Shown: positions 17,179 to 26,736, counted from the stretch's first letter. The stretch: 64,000 bases of DNA from Desulfospira joergensenii DSM 10085 (GCF_000420085.1 NZ_ATUG01000002.1:2352793-2416792); one strand, 5' to 3'. Notes: generated by a model from the sequence alone, not told the origin. Translations and numbers: made by a program.

Positions 17179-18194
17179 GCAGAAAGCCTAAGGCTTTGAT
17201 AACAGGCGTAACAGGAATGGTTGGTTCCCATCTTGTTGATTTTCTCCTTGAAAATACTCACTGGGATATTTACGGCGTGTGCCGATGGCGCAGTCCATTG
17301 GATAATGTTGAGCATCTTATAGAGCGTGCAAATAAAAAAGACCGGCTTTATTTTCTGGATGGAGATCTATGTGATTATTTATCTTTACAAAAGGTTATAG
17401 AAACAAGCCTGCCTGATTACGTCTTTCATTTGGCAGCCCAAAGTTATCCGACAACCAGTTTCACCTCTCCCCTGCTTACGCTTGATACAAATATTCTGGG
17501 CACGGAAAGGCTTCTTGAAGCGATCAGGCATTGTAAAGATGCGGATCCAGTCATTCATGTGTGTTCCTCATCTGAGGTGTTTGGCAGGGTTCCAAGAGAA
17601 AAGCTGCCCATTAATGAGAAATGCTCTTTCCATCCAGCATCTCCCTACTCGATTTCAAAGATCGGAACAGACATGATCGGCCAGTTTCATGCAGAGGCAT
17701 ATGGCCAGAAGGTCGTTGTAACCCGCATGTTTACTCACACGGGTCCTAGACGGGGAGATGTGTTTGCAGAATCTACCTTTGCCAAACAAATTGCAATGAT
17801 TGAAAATGGGACGATTCCGCCGATTGTAAAAACCGGAAACCTTGATTCTTTGAGAACATGGTCAGATGTTCGAGATGCCGTGCGCGCATATTATATGCTG
17901 GTAACTAAAAATCCAATACCAGGGGAGTGTTATAATATCGGGGGTAGCTATAGCTGTACTGTTGGTGAGATGCTTAGTTATTTGGTGTCCCTGTCAACCC
18001 GGAAAGATATCAAAATAGAAACAGAAACAAATCGTCTCAGGCCTCTTGATGCGGATTTGCAGGTTCCAGATATCACAAAATTTAAAGCTCATACAGGTTG
18101 GAAACCTGAAATTCCTTTTGAAAAAACCATGAAGGATCTTCTTGATTATTGGCGGCGCAGGGTCAAGTCAGGAAGGGTTTTTCTGACAAGATGA
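17175..18194 (+). CDS. GDP-mannose 4,6-dehydratase-like enzyme
   Basis: A 339-residue extended SDR. GVTGMVG near residue 10 binds NAD(P), SSSEVFG supplies the catalytic Ser/Thr-Glu region and YSISK supplies the Tyr/Lys pair. The overall pattern (THTGPRRGDVFAESTFAKQI, LRPLDADLQVPDITKFKAHTGWKPEI) is that of GDP-D-mannose 4,6-dehydratase. Because hddA, an hddC-like gene and an RmlC-like epimerase lie downstream, it may act on GDP-manno-heptose, as DmhA/DdahA enzymes do in Yersinia and Campylobacter. GDP-mannose as substrate remains equally possible. Confidence 0.8.
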   Translation: MSRKPKALITGVTGMVGSHLVDFLLENTHWDIYGVCRWRSPLDNVEHLIERANKKDRLYFLDGDLCDYLSLQKVIETSLPDYVFHLAAQSYPTTSFTSPLLTLDTNILGTERLLEAIRHCKDADPVIHVCSSSEVFGRVPREKLPINEKCSFHPASPYSISKIGTDMIGQFHAEAYGQKVVVTRMFTHTGPRRGDVFAESTFAKQIAMIENGTIPPIVKTGNLDSLRTWSDVRDAVRAYYMLVTKNPIPGECYNIGGSYSCTVGEMLSYLVSLSTRKDIKIETETNRLRPLDADLQVPDITKFKAHTGWKPEIPFEKTMKDLLDYWRRRVKSGRVFLTR

Positions 18195-18228
18195 GGCCGT
18201 TTTCTCCACTAAATTCGGATAAGTTTTA

Positions 18229-18798
18229 ATGGGTACAAAAAAGAACGACCCAAGGCTGTTATCTCCGCAGTGCCATAGATTGCAGCCGGTCAAAACTTGC
18301 CATACCAATAATTGGTTTACTGTAAGGGACCGGGGAGGATACTATACGGTAGAGTATATATCTCCCCAAGTGATAATCCTACCGGTTGTGGCAAAGCATT
18401 CTATCGTCATGGTGAAGGTGAAAAGACCGGTGATTGCAGATAGTGCATTGGAACTTCCTGCGGGGGGTGCAAAAGTCAATGAGACACCATTAAGGGCGGC
18501 TGCCAGGGAGTTGTTTGAGGAGACAGGAATTCAAGTTGAGGATTGCCGTCGATTTCAGCCAATTCTGCCTGTTGCCGGAGCCCCGAATAGAAATCCTGAG
18601 TTGCTCTATGTGTATAAAGTAGATCTTTCAGAAGAAGACGTCATGCATAAGAAAGGGCATGATCAGGAAATTGATAAGGTTGAAATACTAAAATTTACCG
18701 AGATCTGTTCGAGAATATCAAGTGGTGACATTTATGTTACGACGCCAATCGCCGTAATATCCAGATATCTTCTATCCATGGGCAAGTTTCATTTATGA
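18229..18798 (+). CDS. NUDIX hydrolase
   Basis: A 189-residue protein with a complete Nudix box (GAKVNETPLRAAARELFEETGI, of which GxxxxxE and REL-EETG are the metal-binding elements). The ELPAGG segment just before it is typical of ADP-ribose/sugar-nucleotide pyrophosphatases. In this locus it may hydrolyse or proof-read a nucleotide sugar, but no substrate can be named from sequence. It sits between two epimerase genes with short spacers and is presumably co-transcribed. Confidence 0.85.
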   Translation: MGTKKNDPRLLSPQCHRLQPVKTCHTNNWFTVRDRGGYYTVEYISPQVIILPVVAKHSIVMVKVKRPVIADSALELPAGGAKVNETPLRAAARELFEETGIQVEDCRRFQPILPVAGAPNRNPELLYVYKVDLSEEDVMHKKGHDQEIDKVEILKFTEICSRISSGDIYVTTPIAVISRYLLSMGKFHL

Positions 18799-18817
18799 GA
18801 CTTGTTTTCTAAAAAAA

Positions 18818-19795
18818 ATGGCAGTTCCTAACAAAATTTTTCTTGCCGGATCTACAGGTTTGGTCGGCACGCATTTGATACACCATCTTTTAGATATGTA
18901 TCCAGGGATTTATATTAAAGCGGCTTACAATAGGACTACGCCATTTATGGAGCATGAACGGGTTCATTATGTTCAGGTTGATTTGCTGGACCGCTCAACA
19001 GACTATGGAGATCTGTTAGAGGGATGCCCTTGGGCCATTATGGCAGCAGCTTCGACAGGTGGGGCTGGTGCTGCTCAATCATCCCCCCAGAGGCAAATGA
19101 CAGACAACCTTGTGATGGATGCGTTGATGTTGGAGGGGTTATACTCTGCAGGCGTAAAAAGGATCATTTATTTATCCAGTGCAACAGTGTACCAGGCGTT
19201 TGACGGCTATATAAAAGAAGAGCAGTTGGATTTTAACGAAGATCCTCATTTTTCCTATTTAGGGGTTGGCTGGGCCAAACGTTCGGCAGAAAAATTTTGC
19301 CGATTCTGGCACGAAAAATATGGTATAGAAATCATCATTGCAAGATGTGCAAACATATACGGCCCTTATGCACGATTTGATCCACAAAAATCAAATTTCA
19401 TTCCAGCATTAATTCGAAAGGCGGTCTCCAAGATGGAACCCTTTGAAGTATGGGGGAGCCCAGATGTGGCCAGGGATGTCATTTATGCTGAAGATTTTGC
19501 AGAAGCTGTTATTTTGCTTCTATCTCAGGAAGATATAAAATTTGATATCTTTAATCTTGGCTACGGTGATATTGTCACTGTGGGGGAGGTCGTTGATGCA
19601 GCATTGCTGGCCGCGGATCATAAACCAAATGCTGTGAAGTACAGTGAAAATTCCCCCCAGACAATAGGTTTCAGGGCCCTTGACTGCAATAAAATCAAAT
19701 CGACGGTGAATTGGAAACCACGGCATAGTATAACAAGAGGCATTAAAAAAACCACTCTCTGGTGGGAACAAAATATGGAGACATGGACAAGATGA
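18818..19795 (+). CDS. WcaG-like NAD-dependent epimerase/reductase, degenerate active site
   Basis: A 325-residue extended SDR related to GDP-fucose synthase. The NAD-binding GSTGLVG is at residues 11-17 and the substrate-side pattern IYGPYARFDP, IPALIRKAVSK, VWGSPDVARD is well kept. The usual YxxxK pair is not intact: the aligned segment is VGWAK (150-154), with Val for Tyr. Two paralogues at 22178 and 24235 have different changes at the same residues. It may be an epimerase or reductase of the heptose/deoxysugar route. The next gene overlaps it by ATGA. Confidence 0.75.
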   Translation: MAVPNKIFLAGSTGLVGTHLIHHLLDMYPGIYIKAAYNRTTPFMEHERVHYVQVDLLDRSTDYGDLLEGCPWAIMAAASTGGAGAAQSSPQRQMTDNLVMDALMLEGLYSAGVKRIIYLSSATVYQAFDGYIKEEQLDFNEDPHFSYLGVGWAKRSAEKFCRFWHEKYGIEIIIARCANIYGPYARFDPQKSNFIPALIRKAVSKMEPFEVWGSPDVARDVIYAEDFAEAVILLLSQEDIKFDIFNLGYGDIVTVGEVVDAALLAADHKPNAVKYSENSPQTIGFRALDCNKIKSTVNWKPRHSITRGIKKTTLWWEQNMETWTR

Positions 19796-20550
19796 AAACC
19801 GGTAAACACGATGCAATTGTTCTTTCAAGCTCGGAAGAAAAGGATGCCCAGGCAGTATTCTCGGATTTATTAAAAAATACGCCCATCCCGGATGATGAGA
19901 TCCTTTCAAATTTGGGTCTGTATTTGACCTCTAAAAATTTATCCAGAGTGCTTTTTTTCTATGAAATTTATAAAAAAATAGTGGAAACTCATGGAATTAT
20001 AGCTGAGTTCGGTGTCCGCTGGGGACAAACCTTATCTTTGATGTCTGCGCTTCGTGGTATCTTTGAACCTTTTAACAGACATCGAAAAATTGTTGGTTTT
20101 GATACTTTTGAAGGCTTTAAAGGGATCTGCGATAAAGACGGGAAAAGATGCAATTGTGAAGATGGATCCTTTTCAGTGGAAACTGATTATGAAAGATACT
20201 TAAGAAAGATATTGAGTTTGCAAGAACAGCTGAACCCTATATCACACCTTGAAAAATTTGAACTTGTTAAGGGCGATGCCATAGAAACTATTCCAAACTA
20301 TTTTCAACAGCATCCCGAATCAATTATATCGTTGGCTATTTTCGATTTTGATATCTACAAACCGACAAAAGCTGCTTTAGAAATAGTAAAGCCAAGACTT
20401 TTCAAGGGCAGTGTTTTGGTTTTTGATGAACTGTGCGATGATATTTTCCCCGGGGAAACGATAGCTCTCATGGAAACAATAGGGATAACCAATTTGCGGA
20501 TCAAACGATTCCCCATGACCGCGAGAATTTCATACGCGGTGATAGAATAA
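19792..20550 (+). CDS. TylF/MycF-like class I methyltransferase
   Basis: About 252 residues. FGVRWGQTLSLMSAL is the SAM-binding loop, followed by VGFDTFEGFKGI, which resembles macrocin O-methyltransferase-like proteins, and LAIFDFDIYKPTKAALE with the metal-binding Asp residues. It probably methylates a sugar hydroxyl. I chose the ATG at 19792, which makes a 4-bp ATGA overlap with the preceding gene; in-frame GTG 19762 and ATGs 19774/19783 are alternatives. The stop overlaps the ATG of the transketolase subunit by one base. Confidence 0.75.
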   Translation: MKTGKHDAIVLSSSEEKDAQAVFSDLLKNTPIPDDEILSNLGLYLTSKNLSRVLFFYEIYKKIVETHGIIAEFGVRWGQTLSLMSALRGIFEPFNRHRKIVGFDTFEGFKGICDKDGKRCNCEDGSFSVETDYERYLRKILSLQEQLNPISHLEKFELVKGDAIETIPNYFQQHPESIISLAIFDFDIYKPTKAALEIVKPRLFKGSVLVFDELCDDIFPGETIALMETIGITNLRIKRFPMTARISYAVIE

Positions 20551-21332
20551 TGACTCCGGATTGCATAAATATCAGAAAACAGATTCTTCAGATTTCCTAT
20601 GAAAGCGGGCATGGGCATATCCCAACCTGTTTTTCAATTGTTGAAATGTTGTATTCCTTATATGAGGTTATGAAACATGATCCTTTGATTCCCGAGTGGG
20701 AAGAAAGGGATCTGTTTGTTTTGAGCAAGGGGCATGCAGCATTGGCCCATTACACGGTCCTGGCTCATTATGGTTATTTCCCGATTGAAAGGGTAAACCG
20801 GTTTGGTTTGCACGGATCGGATTTCGGGTGTCATGCTGACAGGCACAAAGTTTCTGGCGTTGAAGTATCGACCGGATCTTTGGGACATGGGGTCAATGTG
20901 GCTGCAGGAATGGCATTGGCTGAGAAAATAAAAAAGAGGAATACTAAAGTATATACCTTGATCGGGGACGGGGAAAGCAATGAAGGGACGGTTTGGGAGA
21001 GTATGCTGGTAGCAGCGGACCAGGGTCTGTCCAATTACACAGTTTTATATGATAACAATATGTCCCATGGGCGCGGGCTTCAAATTAAAAACCCTGCTGA
21101 AAAATTTACTTCTTTCGGGGCATCGGTACATGAAGTGGATGGTCATGATATTGGTGCCATAAAAAAAGCCCTGAATGCCCCGACCGATTCCTATAAGGTT
21201 ATTGTGTGTAATACAGTCAAGGGTTATGGCTCAGCCCTTTTAACCGAAAATCAATATGCTTGGCATCGCCGTTCCCCAACGGATGAAGAATTGAAGCAGA
21301 TGATAGGAGAATTGGATGCGCGGACAGTTTAA
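20550..21332 (+). CDS. Transketolase, N-terminal (TPP-binding) subunit
   Basis: A 260-residue protein equivalent to the pyrophosphate-binding half of transketolase. SKGHAALAHY, STGSLGHGVNVAAGMAL and the thiamine diphosphate motif GDGESNEG ... YDNN are all present. The other half is the next gene, with a 17-bp overlap, so the enzyme is a split transketolase. In a locus with hddA and hddC-like genes, a dedicated transketolase could supply sedoheptulose 7-phosphate, the precursor of heptoses. It could alternatively transfer a two-carbon unit onto a sugar nucleotide. Both are inference. Confidence 0.88.
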   Translation: MTPDCINIRKQILQISYESGHGHIPTCFSIVEMLYSLYEVMKHDPLIPEWEERDLFVLSKGHAALAHYTVLAHYGYFPIERVNRFGLHGSDFGCHADRHKVSGVEVSTGSLGHGVNVAAGMALAEKIKKRNTKVYTLIGDGESNEGTVWESMLVAADQGLSNYTVLYDNNMSHGRGLQIKNPAEKFTSFGASVHEVDGHDIGAIKKALNAPTDSYKVIVCNTVKGYGSALLTENQYAWHRRSPTDEELKQMIGELDARTV

Positions 21333-22185
21333 AAATACGATAATGAATCTTGCTGATGGGGATGATTCCATCGTTATGGTTTTAGGGGATGTGAGCGTTT
21401 ATCTGTTTAGGGACTATTCTGAAAAGTATCCGGACCGGTTTTACAATATGGGAATTTGTGAAAACACGCTTATCTCGGTTGGTGCGGGTTTGGCAGCCCG
21501 AGGGTTAACCCCTTTTGTTCATACGATTGCACCCTTTGTAACAGAACGGAGCTATGAACAGATAAAGCTTGACATGTGTTACAATAAGTTCGGAGTGAAC
21601 GTAGTGTCATGTGGTGCATCTTTTGATTATGCCTGGGATGGCGCTACCCATCATGCATACACGGATATTGGCATTTTACGTCAATTGCCTGGTATGGAGG
21701 TGCTGCAGCCTGGGTCTGAAAAAGAGGCAGATGAACTGGTGCGGCAGTGTTACAATAACGGAAACCCGACTTATTTTAGACTGTCTGATAAACCCCATGA
21801 TATCAGTCTGCCGGTGGAATTTGGCAAAGGTGTTGAAGTCTTTGACAAAAATGCGTCATTAACCATTGTCACAGCAGGCCCGATTTTGGGTAATGTCAGG
21901 GATGCTGTGGCTGATCTGGATGCAAATCTTCTTTATTTTCATACAATCTCGCCTATTGACCGTGAATTGATTGAAAAATACAGGGGGACAACATTCCTCG
22001 TGATCCATGATGCAACAGGCTTGTGGGAAGCTGTCAATGAGGTTCAGGGCCTTCGTGTATATTATCATGGATATTTCCGAGAATTTATGACTACGTACGG
22101 AACTGTGGATGATGTTCGCAATAAATTACAATTAAATACTGAAGGTATTCGCAATGCAGTGATAAGGAGATTAGAGAATGACTGA
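21316..22185 (+). CDS. Transketolase, C-terminal (pyrimidine-binding) subunit
   Basis: A 289-residue protein with the central and C-terminal transketolase domains. FYNMGICENTLISVGAGLA carries the catalytic Glu that activates thiamine diphosphate, and DGATHHAYTDIGILRQLPGMEVLQPG carries the His region. It overlaps the N-subunit gene upstream and the epimerase gene downstream by 8 bp, so stoichiometric expression is likely. Split transketolases are common in anaerobes, but their use in a polysaccharide locus suggests a specialised substrate. Confidence 0.87.
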   Translation: MRGQFKNTIMNLADGDDSIVMVLGDVSVYLFRDYSEKYPDRFYNMGICENTLISVGAGLAARGLTPFVHTIAPFVTERSYEQIKLDMCYNKFGVNVVSCGASFDYAWDGATHHAYTDIGILRQLPGMEVLQPGSEKEADELVRQCYNNGNPTYFRLSDKPHDISLPVEFGKGVEVFDKNASLTIVTAGPILGNVRDAVADLDANLLYFHTISPIDRELIEKYRGTTFLVIHDATGLWEAVNEVQGLRVYYHGYFREFMTTYGTVDDVRNKLQLNTEGIRNAVIRRLEND

Positions 22186-23167
22186 TTTTTATAGCGGTAA
22201 AAAGGTTCTGGTTACAGGCGGCACGGGATTTGTCGGGACTCACTTTGTGGAGGCGCTGGTTGCTGCCGGTGCGAATGTCAGGGTGCCGGTCCATAGAAGA
22301 ACACCAGCAATAAAAAATGAAAAAGTAGAATATATTTCAGGAAATCTTGAATCTTTAGAGGATTGTATTCGATGTTGCGAAGGCGTTGATTATGTCTTTC
22401 ATGCTGCCGGGGCAGTTTCCGCAGCCGGGACTACGGTTGCAAATCCCATGTCTGCAATTTCAACGAATCTCATTTTAACGGCCCGTATCCTTGAGGCTGC
22501 AATGATAAAAGAAATAAAAAGAATTTTGGTCTTTTCTAGTGGAACAACAGCCTATCCTTTGGCTGATTATCCTATTAAAGAGGAAGAAATGTGGACAGAC
22601 CATCCTCCGGAGATTTATTTTGGATATGGGTGGATGCGGAGATATATTGAGATACTAAGCCGGTTTGTCTCTTCAAAATCATCGATTGGCGTTGCGATTT
22701 GCAGACCAACCGCTGTTTATGGACGGCATGATGATTTTGATCCTGTTACCAGTCATGTAATACCTGCGCTTATTAGGAGAGCCGTTTCAAAAGAGAACCC
22801 TTTTGTTGTTTGGGGGACAGGCGATGAGATACGAGATTTTTTACATGTAACAGATCTTGTAAGAGGTTGCCTTGTTTTGTTGGAGAAACACGCCGTATGT
22901 GATCCAGTAAATATTGGTTATGGAAAAACGACGTCGATCAAAGAGATTGTTGAGATAATTCTAAACGCCGCAAAGCATGACAAAGTTGAAGTCCAATTCG
23001 ACGATTCAAAACCAACTACTATTCCTAAACGTATGGTTGAGACGATAAAAGCTAAGAAAATTTTAGGATTTGAGCCTGAAATCTCGTTATCAAAAGGACT
23101 TGAGGATACTTTTGAGTGGTATCTCAAGCAGGAGAACAAGGATTCTTTAGTAAAGGCGGGGGCATGA
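22178..23167 (+). CDS. WcaG-like NAD-dependent epimerase/reductase (paralogue 2)
   Basis: A 329-residue extended SDR with GGTGFVG (14-20) and the GDP-fucose-synthase-like stretch VYGRHDDFDP, IPALIRRAVSKENPFVVWG. The active-site segment aligned with YxxxK is YGWMR (150-154): the Tyr is kept but Arg replaces Lys. It is clearly paralogous to 18818 and 24235. Expected role: keto reduction and/or epimerisation of a nucleotide-linked deoxy sugar. The stop overlaps the ATG of the following FkbM gene by ATGA. Confidence 0.75.
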   Translation: MTDFYSGKKVLVTGGTGFVGTHFVEALVAAGANVRVPVHRRTPAIKNEKVEYISGNLESLEDCIRCCEGVDYVFHAAGAVSAAGTTVANPMSAISTNLILTARILEAAMIKEIKRILVFSSGTTAYPLADYPIKEEEMWTDHPPEIYFGYGWMRRYIEILSRFVSSKSSIGVAICRPTAVYGRHDDFDPVTSHVIPALIRRAVSKENPFVVWGTGDEIRDFLHVTDLVRGCLVLLEKHAVCDPVNIGYGKTTSIKEIVEIILNAAKHDKVEVQFDDSKPTTIPKRMVETIKAKKILGFEPEISLSKGLEDTFEWYLKQENKDSLVKAGA

Positions 23168-24204
23168 GCCAAGCAAATACACTCTCACAAAATCCTCAGT
23201 TTCAAAGAACAACCCTGTATCAAGCATTTAAAGAAAGCCCGTTTGGGTTTGTTGATGCAGGTTCTGCAGGCGGTATACACCCAATAATATTACCAGTTGC
23301 TTCTCTGACACATTGTACTTGCTTTGAACCGGATCAATCCGCCTATGAGGTACTGTTCCAGGATTTTCGGAAAAATAGGGTTTTTGGTAAAATCAGCCTA
23401 TTTAATACAGCTTTAGGAGATAGGAACGGTAATTCCAAACTCTACTTAACCAAGAGTGCAGTGAATTCATCTGTTCTTAAACCTCGTAAAATGCTTACCG
23501 AGCGATATGAGGTTAAAGGATTTATGATGGATCGAGAGGTGGAGGTCAGGACAGAGACCCTTGATAATATAGTTTTTCAACATACCGATTTTGGGGGTAA
23601 TTTAGGTGAATTCATAAAATTAGACTGCCAAGGACTTGAATATGAAATATTAAAAGGCGGTTTGAAAACTTTGGATGAGCAGTGTGTGGCCCTCTGGTGT
23701 GAAACAGAATTGCTCAAAATGTATGAAGGGCAACGAACTTTTTCTGAATTGGATCTTTTTTTAAACCAAAAAGGATTTCGGCTGTACGGCTTTTATCCAA
23801 ACTATATTTCAGCAAAAAAAATAGACCGGACGTCGTATGATACTGAGGAACGGATCATTTGGGCAGATGCTCTTTATTTTAAAGATCCCTTATCTGAGTC
23901 AAACAAAGTAAATAATTTTACAGAAAGACAACGTTGTTCACTTCTTTTAGCTGCTATATTGACAAAATATTACGACTTTGCGCTGGAGTTGATAGATTCT
24001 TTTTACCATAGCAGATCTGAAAAGGAAGTTTTGGTTGATATTGTGCTTGAGCTGGCGTCTGCCGGAAAGAAAAGGTATGAGCAGGATTTGATGCAGTTTA
24101 TAGAGGATTGCCAGGAGTTCCCTGAGAAACAGTATTTACTGGCAAAAAAATTTGTTGATTCACATGTTTCCAACAACAATATAGACAACATTAGTATTTT
24201 TTAA
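23164..24204 (+). CDS. FkbM-family methyltransferase
   Basis: About 346 residues. FVDAGSAGGIHPI forms the SAM-binding loop, CFEPDQ the ribose-binding acidic motif, and ETLDNIVF ... FIKLDCQGLEYEILKGG the defining FkbM block. The C-terminal 100 residues are a helical extension not needed for the fold. The start at 23164 overlaps the preceding stop (ATGA); an in-frame GTG at 23116 is less likely. Probably a sugar O-methyltransferase of this locus. Confidence 0.8.
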   Translation: MSQANTLSQNPQFQRTTLYQAFKESPFGFVDAGSAGGIHPIILPVASLTHCTCFEPDQSAYEVLFQDFRKNRVFGKISLFNTALGDRNGNSKLYLTKSAVNSSVLKPRKMLTERYEVKGFMMDREVEVRTETLDNIVFQHTDFGGNLGEFIKLDCQGLEYEILKGGLKTLDEQCVALWCETELLKMYEGQRTFSELDLFLNQKGFRLYGFYPNYISAKKIDRTSYDTEERIIWADALYFKDPLSESNKVNNFTERQRCSLLLAAILTKYYDFALELIDSFYHSRSEKEVLVDIVLELASAGKKRYEQDLMQFIEDCQEFPEKQYLLAKKFVDSHVSNNNIDNISIF

Positions 24205-24234
24205 CAATAAAAGCGATTTATTCAAAAAGGAAAA

Positions 24235-25233
24235 ATGATGATTCCAGAAAAAGTGATGCAGAGTTTTAAAGAAAAGGATATTCTTGTAACAGGCGGCACA
24301 GGCCTGATAGGACGGCAAATAGTTAAGAGTCTCTGTGATGCAGGTGCAATAGTAAAAATTGTGTCTCTTGACCAGATTACAGTAGATGATAGAGCAGAGC
24401 ATATAACCGGTGATTTGACGGAGTTTTCTTTTTGTAAAGACGTTACAAAAGGGATTGATTACGTGTTTCATCTGGCCGGAATCAAAGGTTCAGCAAAGGT
24501 CTCAACGACAATGCCTGCAGCGCATTTTGTACCAACTTTAATGTTTAATACAAATGTTCTTGAAGCCTGCCGCCTGAATCAAGTGCAAAAATTTGTTTAT
24601 ACAAGCTCCATCGGTGCATATTCCTCAGGAGAAATCTTTAAAGAAGAAGATTATAGTATCAACTCGGAGCCTATGGATTTGGCCGGCTGGGCAAAGAGGA
24701 TGGCTGAACTCCAGATTAAAGCCTATCTGACCCAATACGGACTGGATAGTTATGCCATTGTCAGGCCCTGTAATGTCTATGGCCCTGGGGATAATTTTGA
24801 TCCGGAAAATGCCATGGTTATACCTACGCTTATGTATAGAATCTATAAAAAGGAAAACCCTGTGATCGTGTGGGGTGATGGGTCTGCCATAAGGGATTTT
24901 GTTTATTCCCGGGATGTTGCCGAGGGGACGATACTGGCGTTGTATCATGGCACAAAAGGCGAGTTTGTAAATCTTGGTTGCGGTGGAAACGGAATCACCA
25001 TTAAAGAACTGGTTGAAGCCCTTCATAGTTTTTTGGATTTTGACTATGAGTTTGATACTTCCAAACCTTCAGGGTATCCAAAGCGGGTTATGGACATTAC
25101 AAGGGCGAGAGAGTGGATTGGATATGATCCTGGGACACCTTTGGCACAGGGATTGAAAGAGACGTGGGAGTGGTTCATAAAAAATCAGCAAGAATATCTG
25201 AAAAAGAAAAATTACTTTACTGGAGATAATTGA
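24235..25233 (+). CDS. WcaG-like NAD-dependent epimerase/reductase (paralogue 3)
   Basis: A 332-residue extended SDR with GGTGLIG (20-26) and NVYGPGDNFDPENAMVIPT, very close to the GDP-L-fucose synthase pattern. The site aligned with YxxxK reads AGWAK (150-154), so the catalytic Tyr is replaced by Ala while Lys is kept. An AAAAAGG ribosome-binding site precedes the ATG. The TGA overlaps the ATG of the RmlC-like gene. It probably works with that epimerase and the dehydratase at 17175 on a GDP-linked sugar. Confidence 0.77.
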   Translation: MMIPEKVMQSFKEKDILVTGGTGLIGRQIVKSLCDAGAIVKIVSLDQITVDDRAEHITGDLTEFSFCKDVTKGIDYVFHLAGIKGSAKVSTTMPAAHFVPTLMFNTNVLEACRLNQVQKFVYTSSIGAYSSGEIFKEEDYSINSEPMDLAGWAKRMAELQIKAYLTQYGLDSYAIVRPCNVYGPGDNFDPENAMVIPTLMYRIYKKENPVIVWGDGSAIRDFVYSRDVAEGTILALYHGTKGEFVNLGCGGNGITIKELVEALHSFLDFDYEFDTSKPSGYPKRVMDITRAREWIGYDPGTPLAQGLKETWEWFIKNQQEYLKKKNYFTGDN

Positions 25234-25751
25234 TGCTCAAGGTTGAACAAACAAAACTCACTGGTGTAAAATTGATTAAACCCTCGGTGTTTGAGGATTT
25301 CCGGGGTGAATACATCATGACATATAGTGAAGAACAATATTTAAAAAACGTTGTCGATGTAAAGTTTGTGGAAGACGATATCTCTGTTTCAAACAAAAAT
25401 GTTCTGCGCGGATTGCACGGGGATTCAAAAACATGGAAACTCGTTTCCTGCCTTCACGGGAAATTTTATCTGGTAGTAGTTAATTGTGATGAGAAATCTT
25501 CATTTTTTGGACAATGGGAATCGTTTACATTATCATCTCGAAATCGACATCAGGTTCTTATTCCGCCAAACCATGGAAATGGTCATTTGGTTTTAAGTGA
25601 TACAGCCATTTTTCATTACAAGCAGTCACAATATTATAATCCTGATGCCCAATTCACCTATAAATGGGACGACCCCCGATTTAAAATATGGTGGCCTACC
25701 AAAAGTCCAATTCTTTCAATGCGGGATGAATCAGGTTATTTTGCAAAATAA
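25233..25751 (+). CDS. RmlC-like sugar-nucleotide 3,5-epimerase
   Basis: A 172-residue cupin of the dTDP-4-dehydrorhamnose 3,5-epimerase family. FEDFRGEY near residue 22, DDISVSNKNVLRGLHG (catalytic His) and KLVSCLHGKFYLVVVN are recognisable, and PPNHGNGHLVL corresponds to the PxGFAHGF region. No rmlA, rmlB or rmlD is nearby, so a dTDP-rhamnose role is unlikely. RmlC-type epimerases act on GDP-4-keto-6-deoxy-heptose in Campylobacter, which would suit hddA/hddC-like genes just downstream. Confidence 0.78.
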   Translation: MLKVEQTKLTGVKLIKPSVFEDFRGEYIMTYSEEQYLKNVVDVKFVEDDISVSNKNVLRGLHGDSKTWKLVSCLHGKFYLVVVNCDEKSSFFGQWESFTLSSRNRHQVLIPPNHGNGHLVLSDTAIFHYKQSQYYNPDAQFTYKWDDPRFKIWWPTKSPILSMRDESGYFAK

Positions 25752-25769
25752 CAGGAAGAAAGCATTCAA

Positions 25770-26690
25770 ATGGTGGGTAAATTTGTTTATCGGGAACTTA
25801 CGCCGCATGATCTCTTATCAATAGTTCATCTGGCGCATTCAATTTACAGGATTAAAAGATCTGAAAAGTTTATAGATTGGCAATGCTTTAAAAACATATT
25901 TCCTTCAGTGGCTTTTGGATGTTTTTCAGGGGATGAATTAATAGGAATGTTTGGCATTCAAAAAAGATTTCTGCCGGGTGGATTTAAAGTCGGGCAGCTC
26001 TCATGGATAAACATTAGTCCGGAATGGAGGAATTTAGGACACATGAAAAGGTTAGGGCAAATGGCAATCAGCTATTTTAACGATCTTGATCTCATTTGTG
26101 TTTTTGCCAATAAAAATGCCTGGGAACCATGCCTGTTTTCTTTTGACATGAAAGCCGTCGGGGTTTTGAAATCCTTAGAGTTAGATTTAGAAAAATGGGA
26201 CTGTGCCCTTTATCCGGGATATAGTCATCCGGTGACAGCAACCTCAAAGTTTATAGATTTTGACAACAAAAAGGCTGTTTTTAAAAAAGATAAGAAATTC
26301 CGAGATTGGCGGTATGTGAAAAGCCCCGTTAATGAATACTCAAGTATAACATTGGATACAGGGGAGTTTCTAATATATAAGCTTTACCGTGATCCAATAA
26401 CAAATCAATGCTCTGGCGATCTTGTTGAATTTGGATATTCAGAGGGATCTTCCAAAAAAATCAATACACTTTTAAGATTAGCGAACAGTGAGATCAAAAA
26501 CGCAAATGGTTCAAAGTCGAATTTATGGGCCGTTCCCGGAACTGGCTTGCGAGCTGGGGCGGAAAAAGCTGGTTTTACTGAAACGGGTTCTGAATGTTTT
26601 TTTTTGATCAAAGTATTTTCAGAGAAATTGTCTCATCTATATGACCTTTCGCAATGGGAATTAGCTCAATGTGACGCTACAAACTATTGA
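25770..26690 (+). CDS. GNAT-fold acetyltransferase-like protein
   Basis: A 306-residue protein with GNAT features in the first half: YRELTPHDLLSIVHLAHSIY at the start, the central GMFGIQKRFLPGGFKVGQLSWINISPEWRNLGHMKRL region, which resembles the acetyl-CoA loop, and FANKNAW. The second half repeats a similar pattern weakly and might be a second GNAT-like domain. It may acylate an amino sugar. The stop lies 46 bp before the next gene's ATG. Confidence 0.6.
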   Translation: MVGKFVYRELTPHDLLSIVHLAHSIYRIKRSEKFIDWQCFKNIFPSVAFGCFSGDELIGMFGIQKRFLPGGFKVGQLSWINISPEWRNLGHMKRLGQMAISYFNDLDLICVFANKNAWEPCLFSFDMKAVGVLKSLELDLEKWDCALYPGYSHPVTATSKFIDFDNKKAVFKKDKKFRDWRYVKSPVNEYSSITLDTGEFLIYKLYRDPITNQCSGDLVEFGYSEGSSKKINTLLRLANSEIKNANGSKSNLWAVPGTGLRAGAEKAGFTETGSECFFLIKVFSEKLSHLYDLSQWELAQCDATNY

Positions 26691-26736
26691 TACTTTATCC
26701 ATTCTTATTTGTCTCAATTTTATTACAGGACGCTTT

